Shown here piece by piece: positions 43,312 to 54,024 of a stretch of 64,000 bases of DNA; the first letter of the stretch is position 1; every line of letters starts with the position of its first letter. Source of the stretch: Exserohilum rostratum (Eukaryota > Ascomycota > Dothideomycetes > Pleosporales > Pleosporaceae); contig CP111155.1 of assembly GCA_026367775.1 (NCBI GenBank), positions 682,001-746,000 of the forward strand, given 5' to 3'. The notes beneath the pieces are model-generated. The model was not told the origin of the DNA and ran no database searches. It worked only from the letters and a program-made list of their open reading frames with translations. Made by a program: the position numbers and the translations under genes.

Positions 43312-43745
43312 ACTTGCGCAAAATGAACGGGGAGCGTTTCTTTTCTTTTCAGCGATATCCGTAGGGTTGGGTCTATGACTAGTGCATGATAGACGAAATA
43401 TCAATGAATGGCAACGCTCGACGGACGTTGTCTTATGATACAAGAGAGTACACTATTCAATATGACGAATTGTCACTGAAAATTGCAAGCCACGTTGCTT
43501 TGGTAAGACGGGATCTAACACCCCAGCTTTACCAGAAGATCACTACTAGAGAAGTAGGTAGGGATGTGCACAGGCCATACTTGCCAAGCTACGCCAGATC
43601 TCCCGCTTACACCTCTTACTCTCACCTGCGTTCTTGAGTAATCCGCATGTTTGGCCATTTGTGATACCTGCTGATATGAATTGAACTGCTGCATTCCTCA
43701 TCATGGCTATACAACATCACCAACTGCATCTGGCCCGCCTCCACC
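43312..43745. other. Intergenic spacer
   Basis: 434 bp, eIF3d 3' region and promoter of the next plus-strand gene; no other signal. Confidence 0.5.
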
Positions 43746-45050
43746 ATGATTGATGAACTTCTGGTCCACATCTCTGCACCGACAACGCGACAAAGCGACG
43801 AGCTCTACCAGTCTTTGGCTGAGGCCTATCTTGAATTTGAGCCACATGGAATCCGACCGGAGTTCTCGCAACAAAACAATGCATCTAGCCAATTCGCCCC
43901 ATCCGAGCTGAATGCTGCTGCTGCACCAAATCAGAGCTCATTTCGAGGCACCGGAGACACTTCAGTTATTTCAACCTACAAAGACTCGTATGGCAGCTTT
44001 CCATCGTATCTGTCTTTCGATGGCGCAAAGGCTTCTGCAGATGCCTCTGGAATATTTGGCTACGATGGAGCGGACGACCTGCCACCCACGTCTAGTCAAC
44101 TAGAGCTTGTTGACCGTACTGGGAGAGGACAAAGAAGTATCAATTCAAGCTCTAGCAGTAAGAATCAAGCAGAGGACCTGATACCAAGTAGTCCAGATGA
44201 CACCGACATGGGCTTTATCGAGGATTCACAAGTAGCTGTGGGGACCCCCGAGAGTCAGTTGGAGGACCGGCATTCGATGGCTTTTGATGGAACCACTGAA
44301 ATCGAACCGGATGAAGATATTCCAGACGACACTGTTGCGAATACAGAGCACGATGAAAATCGCGCCAACGAAACCATGGAGATATCGGTCGCAGCAACAC
44401 CTGATACAAACGATGCCATTCCGCAGCGTCGCCGAAGCCTGCGCTTGAAAGCGGCCAGTAGCACGGCCGTACCAAGTCCTGCTACTACAAAACATCATGA
44501 ACCTGTGCAGCCTGATGAGTCGCTGAGATCATCCATGCCAGCCTCACAGGATACCACAAACGCCCAGGAGGTCCCTGTGGACAATGACCATCTCATAGAT
44601 TTCTCCAATCTCCAAGTCGATGTCTATCCACCCGAGCCGAATGTCTCCATAGCGCGACCGGGTACTCTGCCTTCCCAAATCACCGCGCCGTTGGCAACAC
44701 TCAAAGAGCAAAACCCAACACGATTTAAGCCTATTAGAGTACTAAAAAAGCCGAAAGCTGATGATCGTGGGTACTGGTTAGTCGGGTGCTCGCACTGGCC
44801 TGCACACCTTCAGCAGGTATTCTGGACCAATGTCTGCGAGCAAGTGTCGAGTGGGAGACTGGGCTGGGGTGTGGCGCTGTACAGAGAAGGTTTCACTGCT
44901 CGCTCGCTAGGCAGGGTGAAGCTGTACTGCTGGGGAGAGGTGGTAGAGCACATATGGTTGGTTTTGTGGCTCTGTTCCAAAGGACAGGTTTCTGGTTCTG
45001 GACTTAAATGGATCGACGCTGACGGAAACGAGGCCTTTGTAATGCGGTAG
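43746..45050 (+). CDS. Uncharacterised protein with a compact aromatic C-terminal domain
   Basis: Single exon, 434 residues, ATG at 43746 (MIDELLVHISAPTTRQSDEL). I do not recognise the family. Residues 1-50 look folded and helical. About 50-330 are acidic, Ser/Thr-rich and disordered, with PQRRRSLRLKAAS near 225 as a basic patch. Residues about 340-434 form a compact Trp-rich unit (DDRGYWLVGCSHWPAHLQQV, RLGWGVALYREGFTARSLG, VVEHIWLVLWLCSKG), probably the conserved core. The density of aromatic residues there argues that this is a real gene. Confidence 0.75.
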   Translation: MIDELLVHISAPTTRQSDELYQSLAEAYLEFEPHGIRPEFSQQNNASSQFAPSELNAAAAPNQSSFRGTGDTSVISTYKDSYGSFPSYLSFDGAKASADASGIFGYDGADDLPPTSSQLELVDRTGRGQRSINSSSSSKNQAEDLIPSSPDDTDMGFIEDSQVAVGTPESQLEDRHSMAFDGTTEIEPDEDIPDDTVANTEHDENRANETMEISVAATPDTNDAIPQRRRSLRLKAASSTAVPSPATTKHHEPVQPDESLRSSMPASQDTTNAQEVPVDNDHLIDFSNLQVDVYPPEPNVSIARPGTLPSQITAPLATLKEQNPTRFKPIRVLKKPKADDRGYWLVGCSHWPAHLQQVFWTNVCEQVSSGRLGWGVALYREGFTARSLGRVKLYCWGEVVEHIWLVLWLCSKGQVSGSGLKWIDADGNEAFVMR

Positions 45051-45404
45051 ATTGTTTGCATAAATGGTGGCGACCATGCTGCGCATTGGATGGGTCGGAC
45101 AACGACCAATTTACGTATCCTTATCGGCCTTCACATGCATCCCCTCATGTCGGGCATGCAATCAAAATAAGTCCGTCATTTACTATAGCCCCACCCATTG
45201 CTTATTGCGCCCTTTAGTTCCTGCGAGAATCGGACGTATTTTATTATTTCGGCATAGCTATGGCTATTATTCCCACGCGTGAAACACGAATGCCAAGCAA
45301 CGCGTTTGGGGGCTGCTGACACTCCAGACGATCTACAACTCTGTCGCGGCGCGCTATCTGGACCCTTTTCCTAACTATGTAACACGGTTCTTCCAGATAC
45401 GGTC
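45051..45404. other. Intergenic spacer
   Basis: 354 bp; no coding signal; promoter of the nucleotide pyrophosphatase gene. Confidence 0.5.
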
Positions 45405-47743
45405 ATGTCTACACGGTCGCAGGACGATTTGCACAGAGTTGCAAGCTCCGACGCAGGTACCGACGAACGCACGCTCTACGACCACACCTCCGACGAAGAA
45501 GGCTACGATGGCAGGCCCTCGGGTGAGCTTTCTAAAAACGACCACGACATCCTAGACTCGGAAGACGAGCGCGAAAAGCTGCTCACACGAGATGAGGGTG
45601 TTACAGGCATCCTGGGCCGTAAAGGCTCAGGCGTAAAGGTTGGAAAATGGGTCAAAGAAAAGACAAAGGCGCGCAGGAAGGGCGGCCATGAGGAGTCGAG
45701 CGCGCTCATGTATGAAATGGAAGAAGGCATCGGGGCCTCTAGTACCAGTCTCAGATCGAGGAGGAGTGCCGAACACGACAAAGAGCGGTTACTTGCGAGT
45801 GAATCGCAGAGAAAGGTAAGTTGCTACGCCCCCTGTTTGCGCGCATAGGCTAACGGTGATGCAGGCACAGAGGAAGAGTCTATGTCGTCGGATAGCCATA
45901 TATATATCGATTATCGTACTGTTCGTCGTTCTCCTAGCAACCGCATACAATCTCTCCACCCCGCCGGACATCAGGGCTGCGGCGCTCATGGTCTCGAATG
46001 GTACCTCACTATTCGCACCTACTACGATCCTGATCTCCCTCGACGGCTTTCGCGCCGACTTCTTGTACCGCAATCTTACGCCTACACTCAGCCAATTCGT
46101 ACAGGAAGGCATATCACCAAAGTACATGCTGCCCAGCTTCCCCAGTGTGACCTTTCCAAACCACTATACACTCGCGACTGGCCTGTACCCCGAAGCGCAT
46201 GGCATTGTATCGAACACATTCTGGGACCCGGACACCAATGAGGAGTTTTACTACACGGATCCTAAGAGGAGCTTGCAGCCGCACTGGTGGGGAGGCGAGC
46301 CTCTATGGGTGACGGCTGAGCGGCAGAATGTCCGGGCAGCAGTGCACATGTGGCCGGGCTCAGAAGCCAATATCTTGGAGCAGCAAGTCGCGTACATTGA
46401 CAAGTACAACGGATCAGAGATTCTCTCCAGGAAAGTCGATCGTATCATGGGATTACTCGATCTGCCTGGCCCCAAAGACGTTGGCGCAAGCGCAGCTACT
46501 CCCCGACCTCAGCTCATCGCCGCATATGTCCCCGATGTTGATGGCGATGGCCACAGATACGGTCCCAACAGCACCGAAATCCGTGCCACCATCACCAGAG
46601 CCGATACGTTGCTAGGAGACATTCTCAAAGGCCTCCAAGCGCGAAACCTCACAGATATTGTCAACGTAGTCGTTGTATCTGACCACGGCATGGCCACGAC
46701 CGACATTGAGCGCCTGATTCAACTCGAAGACCTCGTCGACCCCGCTGAACTCTCCCACGTCGACGGCTGGCCTCTGTACGGTCTCCGTCCCAAGGACCCT
46801 TCATCCCTGCGCCGCCTCTACAACCAAATCAAAGACCGCACTGCCAACAACCCCAACGTTGAAGTCTACCTCCGTGACGAAAACATGCCTGAACGGTACC
46901 ACTTTAGCAAGAATGAGCGTATAGCCCCGCTGTGGATTGTTCCCAAGACGGGCTGGGCCATTGTCACGAAAGAAGAATTCGACATTGAAGAAGAGAAAAA
47001 GCAGGGAGGAGTATATCATCCAAGGGGTCTGCACGGCTACGACCACGAACACCCGCTTATGCGGGCTATCTTTGTAGCTAGGGGTCCCGCGTTTCCACAT
47101 GAACCGGGTAGTCAGATGGAGCCGTTTCGTAAGTTCCCTCCTTATACTTACCCTCTACTCAATCAAAAGCTAACAGAAGTCAGAAAACATCCACCTCTAT
47201 AACATCATCTGCGACTCCCTCAAGCTAACCCCCGCCCCCAACAACGGTACTTTGCGTCTACCGCTCAAACCCATTGGTCTGCACAGCGACGGCAAACCAG
47301 AAGATGAAGAGACCCCTGAAGACCCCGTTCCCTCATATCCCCCTTCTTCCTCCCTCTCTCCCTCTTCTTCAACTGCATCCAACGCAGACGCCGAAGCAAC
47401 AAACCTCGCATCCATGTCATCCACACTACTAGACCCTCTATCCAGCATCTCTGCTTCAGCATCAGGGCTCGAAGGCATGCAACCGACGTTGGAGGAGGAG
47501 CCCCCCGTTAGACCTACGCCGCCTAGTAAAGGATCGGATTCCGGGAAAGATGAATTGAAGAATGAAGATGGTAAAGATAAGGATGAGAAGGACAAGGAGA
47601 AGGAAAAGGAAAAAGAAGAGAGTTGGTGGGAGTGGCTCACGCATAAGGCGGATGGAATTGAGGATTGGGTCAATGGCTTTATTAATGATCATGTTAAGAG
47701 TGATAAGAATAAAGATAAGGATAAGGATGGGAAGGGAAATTAG
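45405..47743 (+). CDS. Type II membrane nucleotide pyrophosphatase/phosphodiesterase (NPP family)
   Basis: Exons 45405-45815, 45865-47128 and 47184-47743 give 744 residues. Introns are 49 and 55 nt. A cytosolic acidic N-terminus of about 140 residues (with several DSEDER-like patches) precedes one transmembrane anchor (IAIYISIIVLFVVLLATAY). The alkaline-phosphatase-fold catalytic domain follows with its two-zinc site: ISLDGFRADF, the Thr nucleophile in FPSVTFPNHY, VPDVDGDGHRYG, VVVSDHGMA and GYDHEHPLMR. The family hydrolyses extracellular or lumenal nucleotides, as yeast Npp1/Npp2 do for phosphate scavenging. The C-terminal 170 residues are unusual: a Ser/Pro/Glu/Lys-rich linker, then an amphipathic stretch (SWWEWLTHKADGIEDWVNGF). 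Confidence 0.93.
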
Positions 47744-48208
47744 GCATCTTCTTGTTTTTTTTGGGGGTAGTTTGACTGGGTTCTCTTTTTTAGGGTTAGA
47801 TGATTAGATTGCGGGTTCAATTGCATATATTAGAATGTACATCTATACATGCATGTCAAGCGGATTGTGCGTGCGTGCGCGCGTGCTAAGAGGGCTAACT
47901 CACGTGCTTGGAGAATATGCATGGATGTATGTATGTATGTATGTGATTACATCACTTACATATCTAGTTACGGGGCAGTAAGCTTACCTAACTACGTAAC
48001 TGATCGGCGTCACTATGTATGTACATAAACATGTTTCTTGAACAAGCACTTAATATGGAGCATGTTTGTTTTGTTGTGGTATTGACATTATATTCATTTC
48101 GTTTCGTTGTTGATTTATTTACGCATTAAGAAGAAAAGTTCATACGTGGGTGTAAAGATGATAATAAGAGGTTGAGACAGACAGAGACAGAGAGACAGAA
48201 GAGACAAT
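47744..48208. other. 3' intergenic region with ATGT microsatellite
   Basis: Convergent region of about 465 bp. An ATGT tetranucleotide run lies at about 47926-47944; a GACAGA/GAGACAGA tract at about 48176-48206 lies just past the end of the quinone-reductase extension. Confidence 0.6.
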
Positions 48209-48430
48209 CTACATGAGCTCGCACTTTGTCGGCAACCCACAAGGACCCTCTTTGTCTTTCTCAGTCTTTTGCTGGGGTTGCGATGAAGGCGCCGCTGCGG
48301 CAGGTGCCGAAGACTTGTTTTCCGCAGCAGCAGCAGCAGGGGTGGTTCCGTTTGCAGTAGTTGTAGCTCCGTTGGAGGTGGTAGCAGCAGCACCAGCGCC
48401 GTCTACCGCCTTCTTCTCACCATCATCTAG
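48209..48430 (-). CDS. In-frame C-terminal extension of the quinone reductase, reachable by stop-codon readthrough
   Basis: Directly after the TGA of the quinone reductase the same frame stays open for 73 codons and stops at TAG 48211-48209. The stop context is TGA CTA G, the strongest readthrough context known in fungi and animals. The extension begins LDDGEKKAVDG, runs through an Ala/Thr/Pro/Asn/Ser linker and a charged QQKTEKDKEG stretch, and ends GPCGLPTKCELM. The last four residues fit a CaaX prenylation box (Met at X favours farnesyl), with another cysteine six residues before that could be palmitoylated. The predicted long isoform is 277 residues. No normal intron skips the stop without deleting flavin-site sequence. 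Confidence 0.6.
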   Translation of the reverse strand, partial: LDDGEKKAVDGAGAAATTSNGATTTANGTTPAAAAAENKSSAPAAAAPSSQPQQKTEKDKEGPCGLPTKCELM

Positions 48431-49243
48431 TCACTGGTGAGCCTTGGCAACGGCCTCGTAGAAGGCCTTGCCCTGGGCGGTAGCAACGCGGAGCTCGAGC
48501 TCGCTGGGCTGGCGCGAACCGTCGCCGGCGGCGAAAGTACCAGCGCCCCAAGGGGAGCCACCGTGGATCTCGGTGAGGTTGGCCAGGTCGGCTGTGAAGA
48601 CAATTCGTCAGTTTCTGTTTTTATCTCACGAATAGAGATGGGTATAAACTTACCGAAAGTGGTCTTGTAGCCCAATGGCACGTAGATGAAGCCGTGGTGA
48701 ACAAGGGTGCTCATGGCAGCCAAGCAGGTGCTCTCCTGGCCTCCACCCTGGGTACCGGTGGAGACGAAGAGACCAGCGTACTTGCCCCAGAAGGCGCCCT
48801 GCTGCCATTGCTTGCCAGTCTTGTCCCAGAAGGCCTTGAACTGGGCGGGGAAGTTTCCGTAACGAGTGGGGATACCGAAGAGGACACCGTCAAACTCCTC
48901 GAGGACAGCGGGGTCCTCGATGACGGGGACATCGGCCTTGGGCTGGGCGTACATCTTCTGGAGGACCTCCTCAGGAAGAGTCTCGGGGACCCTGCAGCTT
49001 GGTTAGTATTGCTATGTGGGGTAAGATAGGGTGGAATGTACGTACTGGAAGAGCTTGGCTTCACCGCCAGCCTCCTGGATTCCCTTGAGCTCAGCATCGG
49101 CCTGAGACGGTGTTAGTAGTGCTATTCTTCATGTTTGAGAGCATTGAGGTCCGCGGAGCTTCCACGAAGCTCGACAGTAAACATACCAGCTGCTTGATGT
49201 GGCCGTACATGGAGTAGTAAACAATCGCAATCTTGGGAGCCAT
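48431..49243 (-). CDS. Flavodoxin-like NAD(P)H:quinone oxidoreductase (WrbA/Pst2/Alt a 7 type)
   Basis: FMN enzyme that reduces quinones by two electrons and so limits oxidative stress; yeast relatives Pst2, Rfs1 and Ycp4 associate with eisosomes and membranes. Exons on the minus strand are 49243-49187, 49101-49046, 48991-48654 and 48591-48431, giving 203 residues. The phosphate-binding loop is in KIAIVYYSMYGHIKQLADAE. FMN-site blocks are FGIPTRYGNFPAQFKAFWD, VSTGTQGGGQEST and HGGSPWGAGTFA. The protein ends AKAHQ like the mould allergens Alt a 7 and Cla h 7. The stop is TGA followed by CTA G, and the frame continues for 73 codons to a CaaX box, described in the preceding entry. Confidence 0.97.
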
Positions 49244-50553
49244 CTTGAACGACGGGGGGTATCAAACAAGCTAGAGAGAGATGGAGAGATGGATAGACAA
49301 CAGAGATTAGGTTGGAGAGAGCTGTGCAGGAGACTTATCGACCAAGAGAGGGGGGGAAGCTTCTGGCCTTATATCTGTTTAGCCCTGGCGCAACGGCACC
49401 AGCAGCGTTACTGGCAAACCCCCCATACCCGATCCCCATCTCTCCCTACATGACATGATGCAAGGCAGAGGCGCCTGTACCGGGCCAATGGCAGCGATGG
49501 AGACCCAGTCGCGGAATCCAAACTTTGCCGTTACCAGACGAGCCGATGCAATCGAGCATTGCAAAGATGCATTTCTGCCCCTCCGGACCTGCCCGCTTGC
49601 GGTATAGCGACCCCCACTTATATCCCCGGTGCAGTAGCGTCATGGACCCACGGCTGCTTTTTTTCTGCTGGCTGAATCCCCCCGATTACATGAGTGCTTG
49701 GTAAGGATTTCAAAGGGACACACACACATCGAGTACTCACACGCACCCGCCCGTCCGCAATCGATGCACGACACCAGCGCCCGGAAAACTTGGAAGAGAC
49801 GGTCCGATAGACGGCTGCGGGGACAATTCCGCGAATGGTTACACAGGGCGGCCTGACGTGCTCGTTATCAGTGGGATATATTTCAAATGCATTTCAGCTG
49901 TCGCTGCGCGCCGTGTTGGGTTGGTAAGCGCCGGATGGAGCAAGAGATAGATTCCGGACGGGTAGAGCTTACATATTGTCTGCTGTACGTGAGCTGTATG
50001 TAAGCACAGCGGAACGCCGTACCTTGAGCGTTGCCGCTTTGAGACTGGCGGCCTGGTTCAGCGCAATTGCGGGGGTCGGTGACTTCGGGTCGTGATCGCC
50101 AAGGCAGCGAGGCGTGGTTGGATGGACACCTGTTCTGAAGATTCTTTTCTTGATAAGGCTGCCATCATGCCTCTACAGAATTTTTCAACCACAACGTCAT
50201 TTTGCTTTATATAGTGCCAGCCAGAGCAGAGAGTGCATAAAACCTTGTTCATTACAATGGTATCCCGGTTGTGAACGCTAATGCTAATGCTAACAAACGT
50301 AAAAAGAAACAGACTGCCTGCCATCCCATGCTAAGACAAATATCCAGTAAACCGCTTTTTAGGAAAGACATATTCCGTGTCTTTTTTTGTAAAATTTCTC
50401 AAATGCATGAATCCAAAATGGCTGCTTCAGCCTGGTATCTCTTGGCTCCAGGCCCGTCGCTCATGCATGTGAGTCGTTAAATCGTAATACAAGTCGTAAT
50501 AATGCTGTACAGATGAAAGGAAGTCGGCCGTTGCTTGGAAAAATCGTCCAGAA
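49244..50553. promoter_or_regulatory. Quinone reductase promoter and F-box gene 3' region
   Basis: 1.3 kb. The half next to 49243 is the reductase promoter/leader; the rest holds no recognisable gene. Small frames on both strands lack domains. Confidence 0.5.
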
Positions 50554-52060
50554 TCAGGTCGAAATGGAGTGGAGTCTCCTGTGGACGCCAGCCAGGAACT
50601 CAGCCTCGTCGATGCGCTGGAACTGCGCCTCCTCTTCTTTTCCGTACAGGCCAGTGCTGCCGTAGGGGCCCTTTCCGCTGAACTCGACGTTTTGCGGCCA
50701 GTGGCCCTCGGAGGAAATCTGGGCCAGGGAAAAGTCGCCGTGCACCGACTGGAAGCCCGGCTCGAAGATGCAGTCGGCGAAGAAAAGCTCAATGTAGAGC
50801 TCGCGAGGAATGGCGCTCTCAGCGCGCATCTTGATGAAGCGGCGTGCTTGTTCAAGCAGCTTCTGCAGGGCGTCGGTGGCCTCGTGGGTAGAGCGACCGT
50901 GCTCGTGCTCGCACAAGTGCAAGGCGCGTACCTGCAAGTCGCCCGCAAACTTGGCATCCTCGTTGGAAAAGAGATGGGAACAGACAGATGGGAGAGAGAT
51001 GGAAAGAGTCTCCAACTTTGGACAGTTACGGAAGGTGTCGCAGAGATGCTCACTGTCACTGGGAGAGCCCGGGTGCGGGTGCCAGAAGCCATCCTGGGAC
51101 CGTGGGCTGTGCTCAAGAACGCGAAGAGTCTTGCGAGAGGCCTTGACAATAGCCATGACACCGTCAATGGTGATGGAAGAGTTGCAGGTCAGGTGGAACT
51201 CCTCGAGCTGTGTGGCGGTGCGGGCAATGGCGAACAGGTCGTTGTCCGTGATAGGCATGAACGAGGTGTCACCAAAGATCTTCAAGCGGCGCAATTGGCT
51301 AAAGTTGACCGATTGCAGAGGCTCCAGATCGACAAGATTGTCCTTGTCAGTTGCTTGCTGCGACGTAGGATCGACGCACTGGAGTTCCAAGGATTGGAGT
51401 GACTTGCCACTACCCGTCAGCATGGTGCGCCAAGCCTTGGCGTCAACGTGCCGGATCGTGGTCCAAGGAATGGAGAGCGAAGTGAGGTTGTTGCAGTTTT
51501 TCAGTGACTCAAAAATCATACGGTCGGTCTCGGCTGTGTAGAAGCCATGGACCCACATGCGCCTAATCTTGGAAGCGACCTGGGGATACTCGTTGCAAAT
51601 CTTGACAGTTCGCTTGAGAGAGGCGAATGGGTCACGGTACACTGCGGTGCCAGTTGGACGGTCAATGAGCTCGTAGAGCGGGTAGCTCTCTCGCCTGTTG
51701 GAGAGCTCAGCCCATCGCTGCGTTGAAGGTTAGCATGGTGGTTGATGGTTGGATTGGTATAGGGACATGTTCGCTTACCTCACCACCCTTCCAGCGGCGA
51801 ATGTAGACGTCCTTGAGGGAGTACTCGAGGGCCCACTCGTGCCATTTCCAGCAGACGGAGCGAAGCGTAGCAGTTGCATCCCACTTGAGCAGCTCTGGGG
51901 GAACGGGGCCCCTCACGTAGCGCTGGAGCTTGGCCCTCTCGAGGGGCAATGGGGCCTGCTGGAGTCCAAAGGTGTAGGTAGGGCCATCACGGACGTTGGC
52001 TTTGGTAACCTCTTGGAGGATCTGGGTGAGGATCTCGTAGGGGAAGTCGTTGATGTTCAT
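50554..52060 (-). CDS. F-box protein with leucine-rich-repeat-like body
   Basis: Exons on the minus strand are 52060-51779 and 51717-50554, joined in phase 0 across a 61 nt intron, giving 481 residues. The only in-frame ATG before the domain is at 52060. The start MNINDFPYEILTQILQEVTK and the following ATLRSVCWKWHEWALEY look like an F-box, the Skp1-binding module of SCF ubiquitin ligases. The rest shows spaced LRR-like strands (LTSLSIPWTTI, LQSLELQCVD, LRRLKIFGDT, LEEFHLTCNS, LETLSISLPSV). The substrate is unknown. The F-box call is by resemblance only. Confidence 0.75.
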
Positions 52061-54024
52061 TGAATGGTCGGGCGAGGGTAGGGGGTGGGTTGTGTAGTAG
52101 TGCCGCCGACTACCTCTGGGGCGTATATACGGATATGGCTGTGTGGGTGTGGGTATGTGTGTGGTGGTGCAGTTGTTGGTCTTGTTGGTCGAGTGAGTGA
52201 GAGCAGGTCCAGTACCGGACAGAGTCAGAAGGCAGGCTGGGCATCTTATAGTCGCCACGCGCAGAGATTTATTCTAGACAATAACACCAGGCACCGTGGT
52301 ACGGTGTTAGTCAAGAGGACTGCGCTTCCCCAGCTTCGTGCAGCGGCGCCAACGCCTCGGACGGTGGGCCGAGGCGAATACGAGCTAGCAGCGAGAGTTC
52401 CGCAGGGCAGGCGGGCCAATCAGGCGGCGGGCGCACCGCCGCTCGCGTCTAGTTTTGCGCGAGAGGGCAGCTTCGACGTCGGGTTCTCCTTACGTCACAG
52501 TGGCTTGGCAGGCCGGGTGTGCTGGAGCGCCAGCTTGACGCTGGAAAATGCTTTCACGTGGGCCGGGCCTCAGCGTTTCGATTACCCCCATGAAATTCAA
52601 TCCGCAGGCCACCTGACCTGCCATGACACATCGAAATCCTCGGACAAGCCCCTCGTGCCTGCATCAAGCCTCCCAGCTGGGCTGCTGCTCGCTGCTGCTG
52701 CTGCTCGGCTCCTCGCTGGGCGTGTTGGCCACCGGCTTGCCGATGCATGCCGCCTGCCGTTGGCCAGCCGTTTCGTGAAGCTTCGCACTTCATCTCACCA
52801 CCCTCCACCCACCGACTCCCTGCGCTTGTGGTGCACACTACCACTACCGGAGCCCCGTTGCCGCGTGCGACCACATCTCTCCCCATCCGCGCCAGTCCAT
52901 CTGTGCTTTCTCCGCTTCTCCACGCAATGGCCGCGCGGGCCTGTGCCAATCCCTCCGGTCGAGATGCTCCCCTTTCACCAGCCCATCCAGCCAGCCATGT
53001 CCCCCCCTCTTCATCTTCACCGCACCTGTTCCAAAGCGCCCATTGCAAACTTTCCCCCAAGTCATGGCAAGAATCTCGGCCTCCTTGGTCTCCTGACTGT
53101 GCACCGCCAGCAAGTCACGCAATGTATGCACAGTTCGTGTCATGCCCCTTCACAAACCCCTTGGTGGACCAGCCTGCAAAAATCTTCACGATGCATGGAC
53201 GCTCCCTCCAGTTGACACGTACATGTCCGCCGCTTGCATGAGTTGACGCCTAGCCTCTTCACATCCGTGTTGGACCTGGGCTTTTTTGGCAATTTGTTAC
53301 GTCTTCAAAACTTCCCCGCTATGCACTTTCTCCACAGCCGCGAATAAACACCCTGACGGGAACTAGTCCTCTAGCTCACCACCTGAACCGAGCACGCTCG
53401 CCGCAATTTTTTCTATTTGGCAATCCCTCTGAAGCACGCAAGGTGCTGACATTGATTACACATATTACGTTGACGCCATCACAAGCACGTCAAGTTGACG
53501 GAACTGGCGCAACAAGGTCACAACATATCGGTTACTCAATTAGCCGCGCCCCCTAAACAACATGAACCACATTTCTGGGCAATGTCAAAGTCGCGTCTTG
53601 GTTTCTATGAGCTAAGGAATTGCGCTACCCCGCAAACATCTCGGGCCCCTGGCAAGGCCGGGTCCTTGAAACTCTTCTGGTCTGGAGGCTTTCAGGCCCA
53701 CGATCCAGCCACGGCATAAAGACTCCGCCTTCCAATAAAGTCCGAGACTTTGACCTCTTGTCCGCCACGAGCTTGGTCGCGCTCATGATTCGTCCGCCCG
53801 GCCATATATACTGCTAGTCACAAGGCTGCTACAGCTCAGCTGACGTCGTCTCCTGCACCCAGAGCCGCAACACCACCGAAAGGATCGTGCCTTTCCGCTT
53901 TCGCGTCGTGCGTCGAGACAGACGAGGCTTACGACTTGCTTCCTTTTTCCCCTGCCGGTCAACCCGAGACCTGTGGCTAGACGCCGTATCCGTGCGTGTT
54001 GATCTCTGCAGTAGTCACATACAC
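52061..54024. other. Long gene-poor stretch
   Basis: Nearly 2 kb. The first part is the F-box promoter (CACGTG near 52554, CCAAT near 52423). A 376-codon plus-strand frame at 52085-53215 has no domain and Pro/Ser/Arg/His-rich composition, so I do not accept it. CATATATA lies at 53803-53810, followed by CT-rich leader-like DNA, hinting at a transcript start. Confidence 0.5.

Noticed and set aside
48431..48660. Alternative splicing as an explanation for the quinone-reductase extension
   Set aside because: The only acceptor near the stop (CTAG at 48427-48430) needs a donor inside exon 4, which would delete the HGGSPWGAGTF flavin-site block. Readthrough is simpler.
52085..53215. 376-codon plus-strand frame
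   Set aside because: Begins in the F-box gene's promoter on the opposite strand, has no domain, and its composition is that of GC-rich non-coding DNA.
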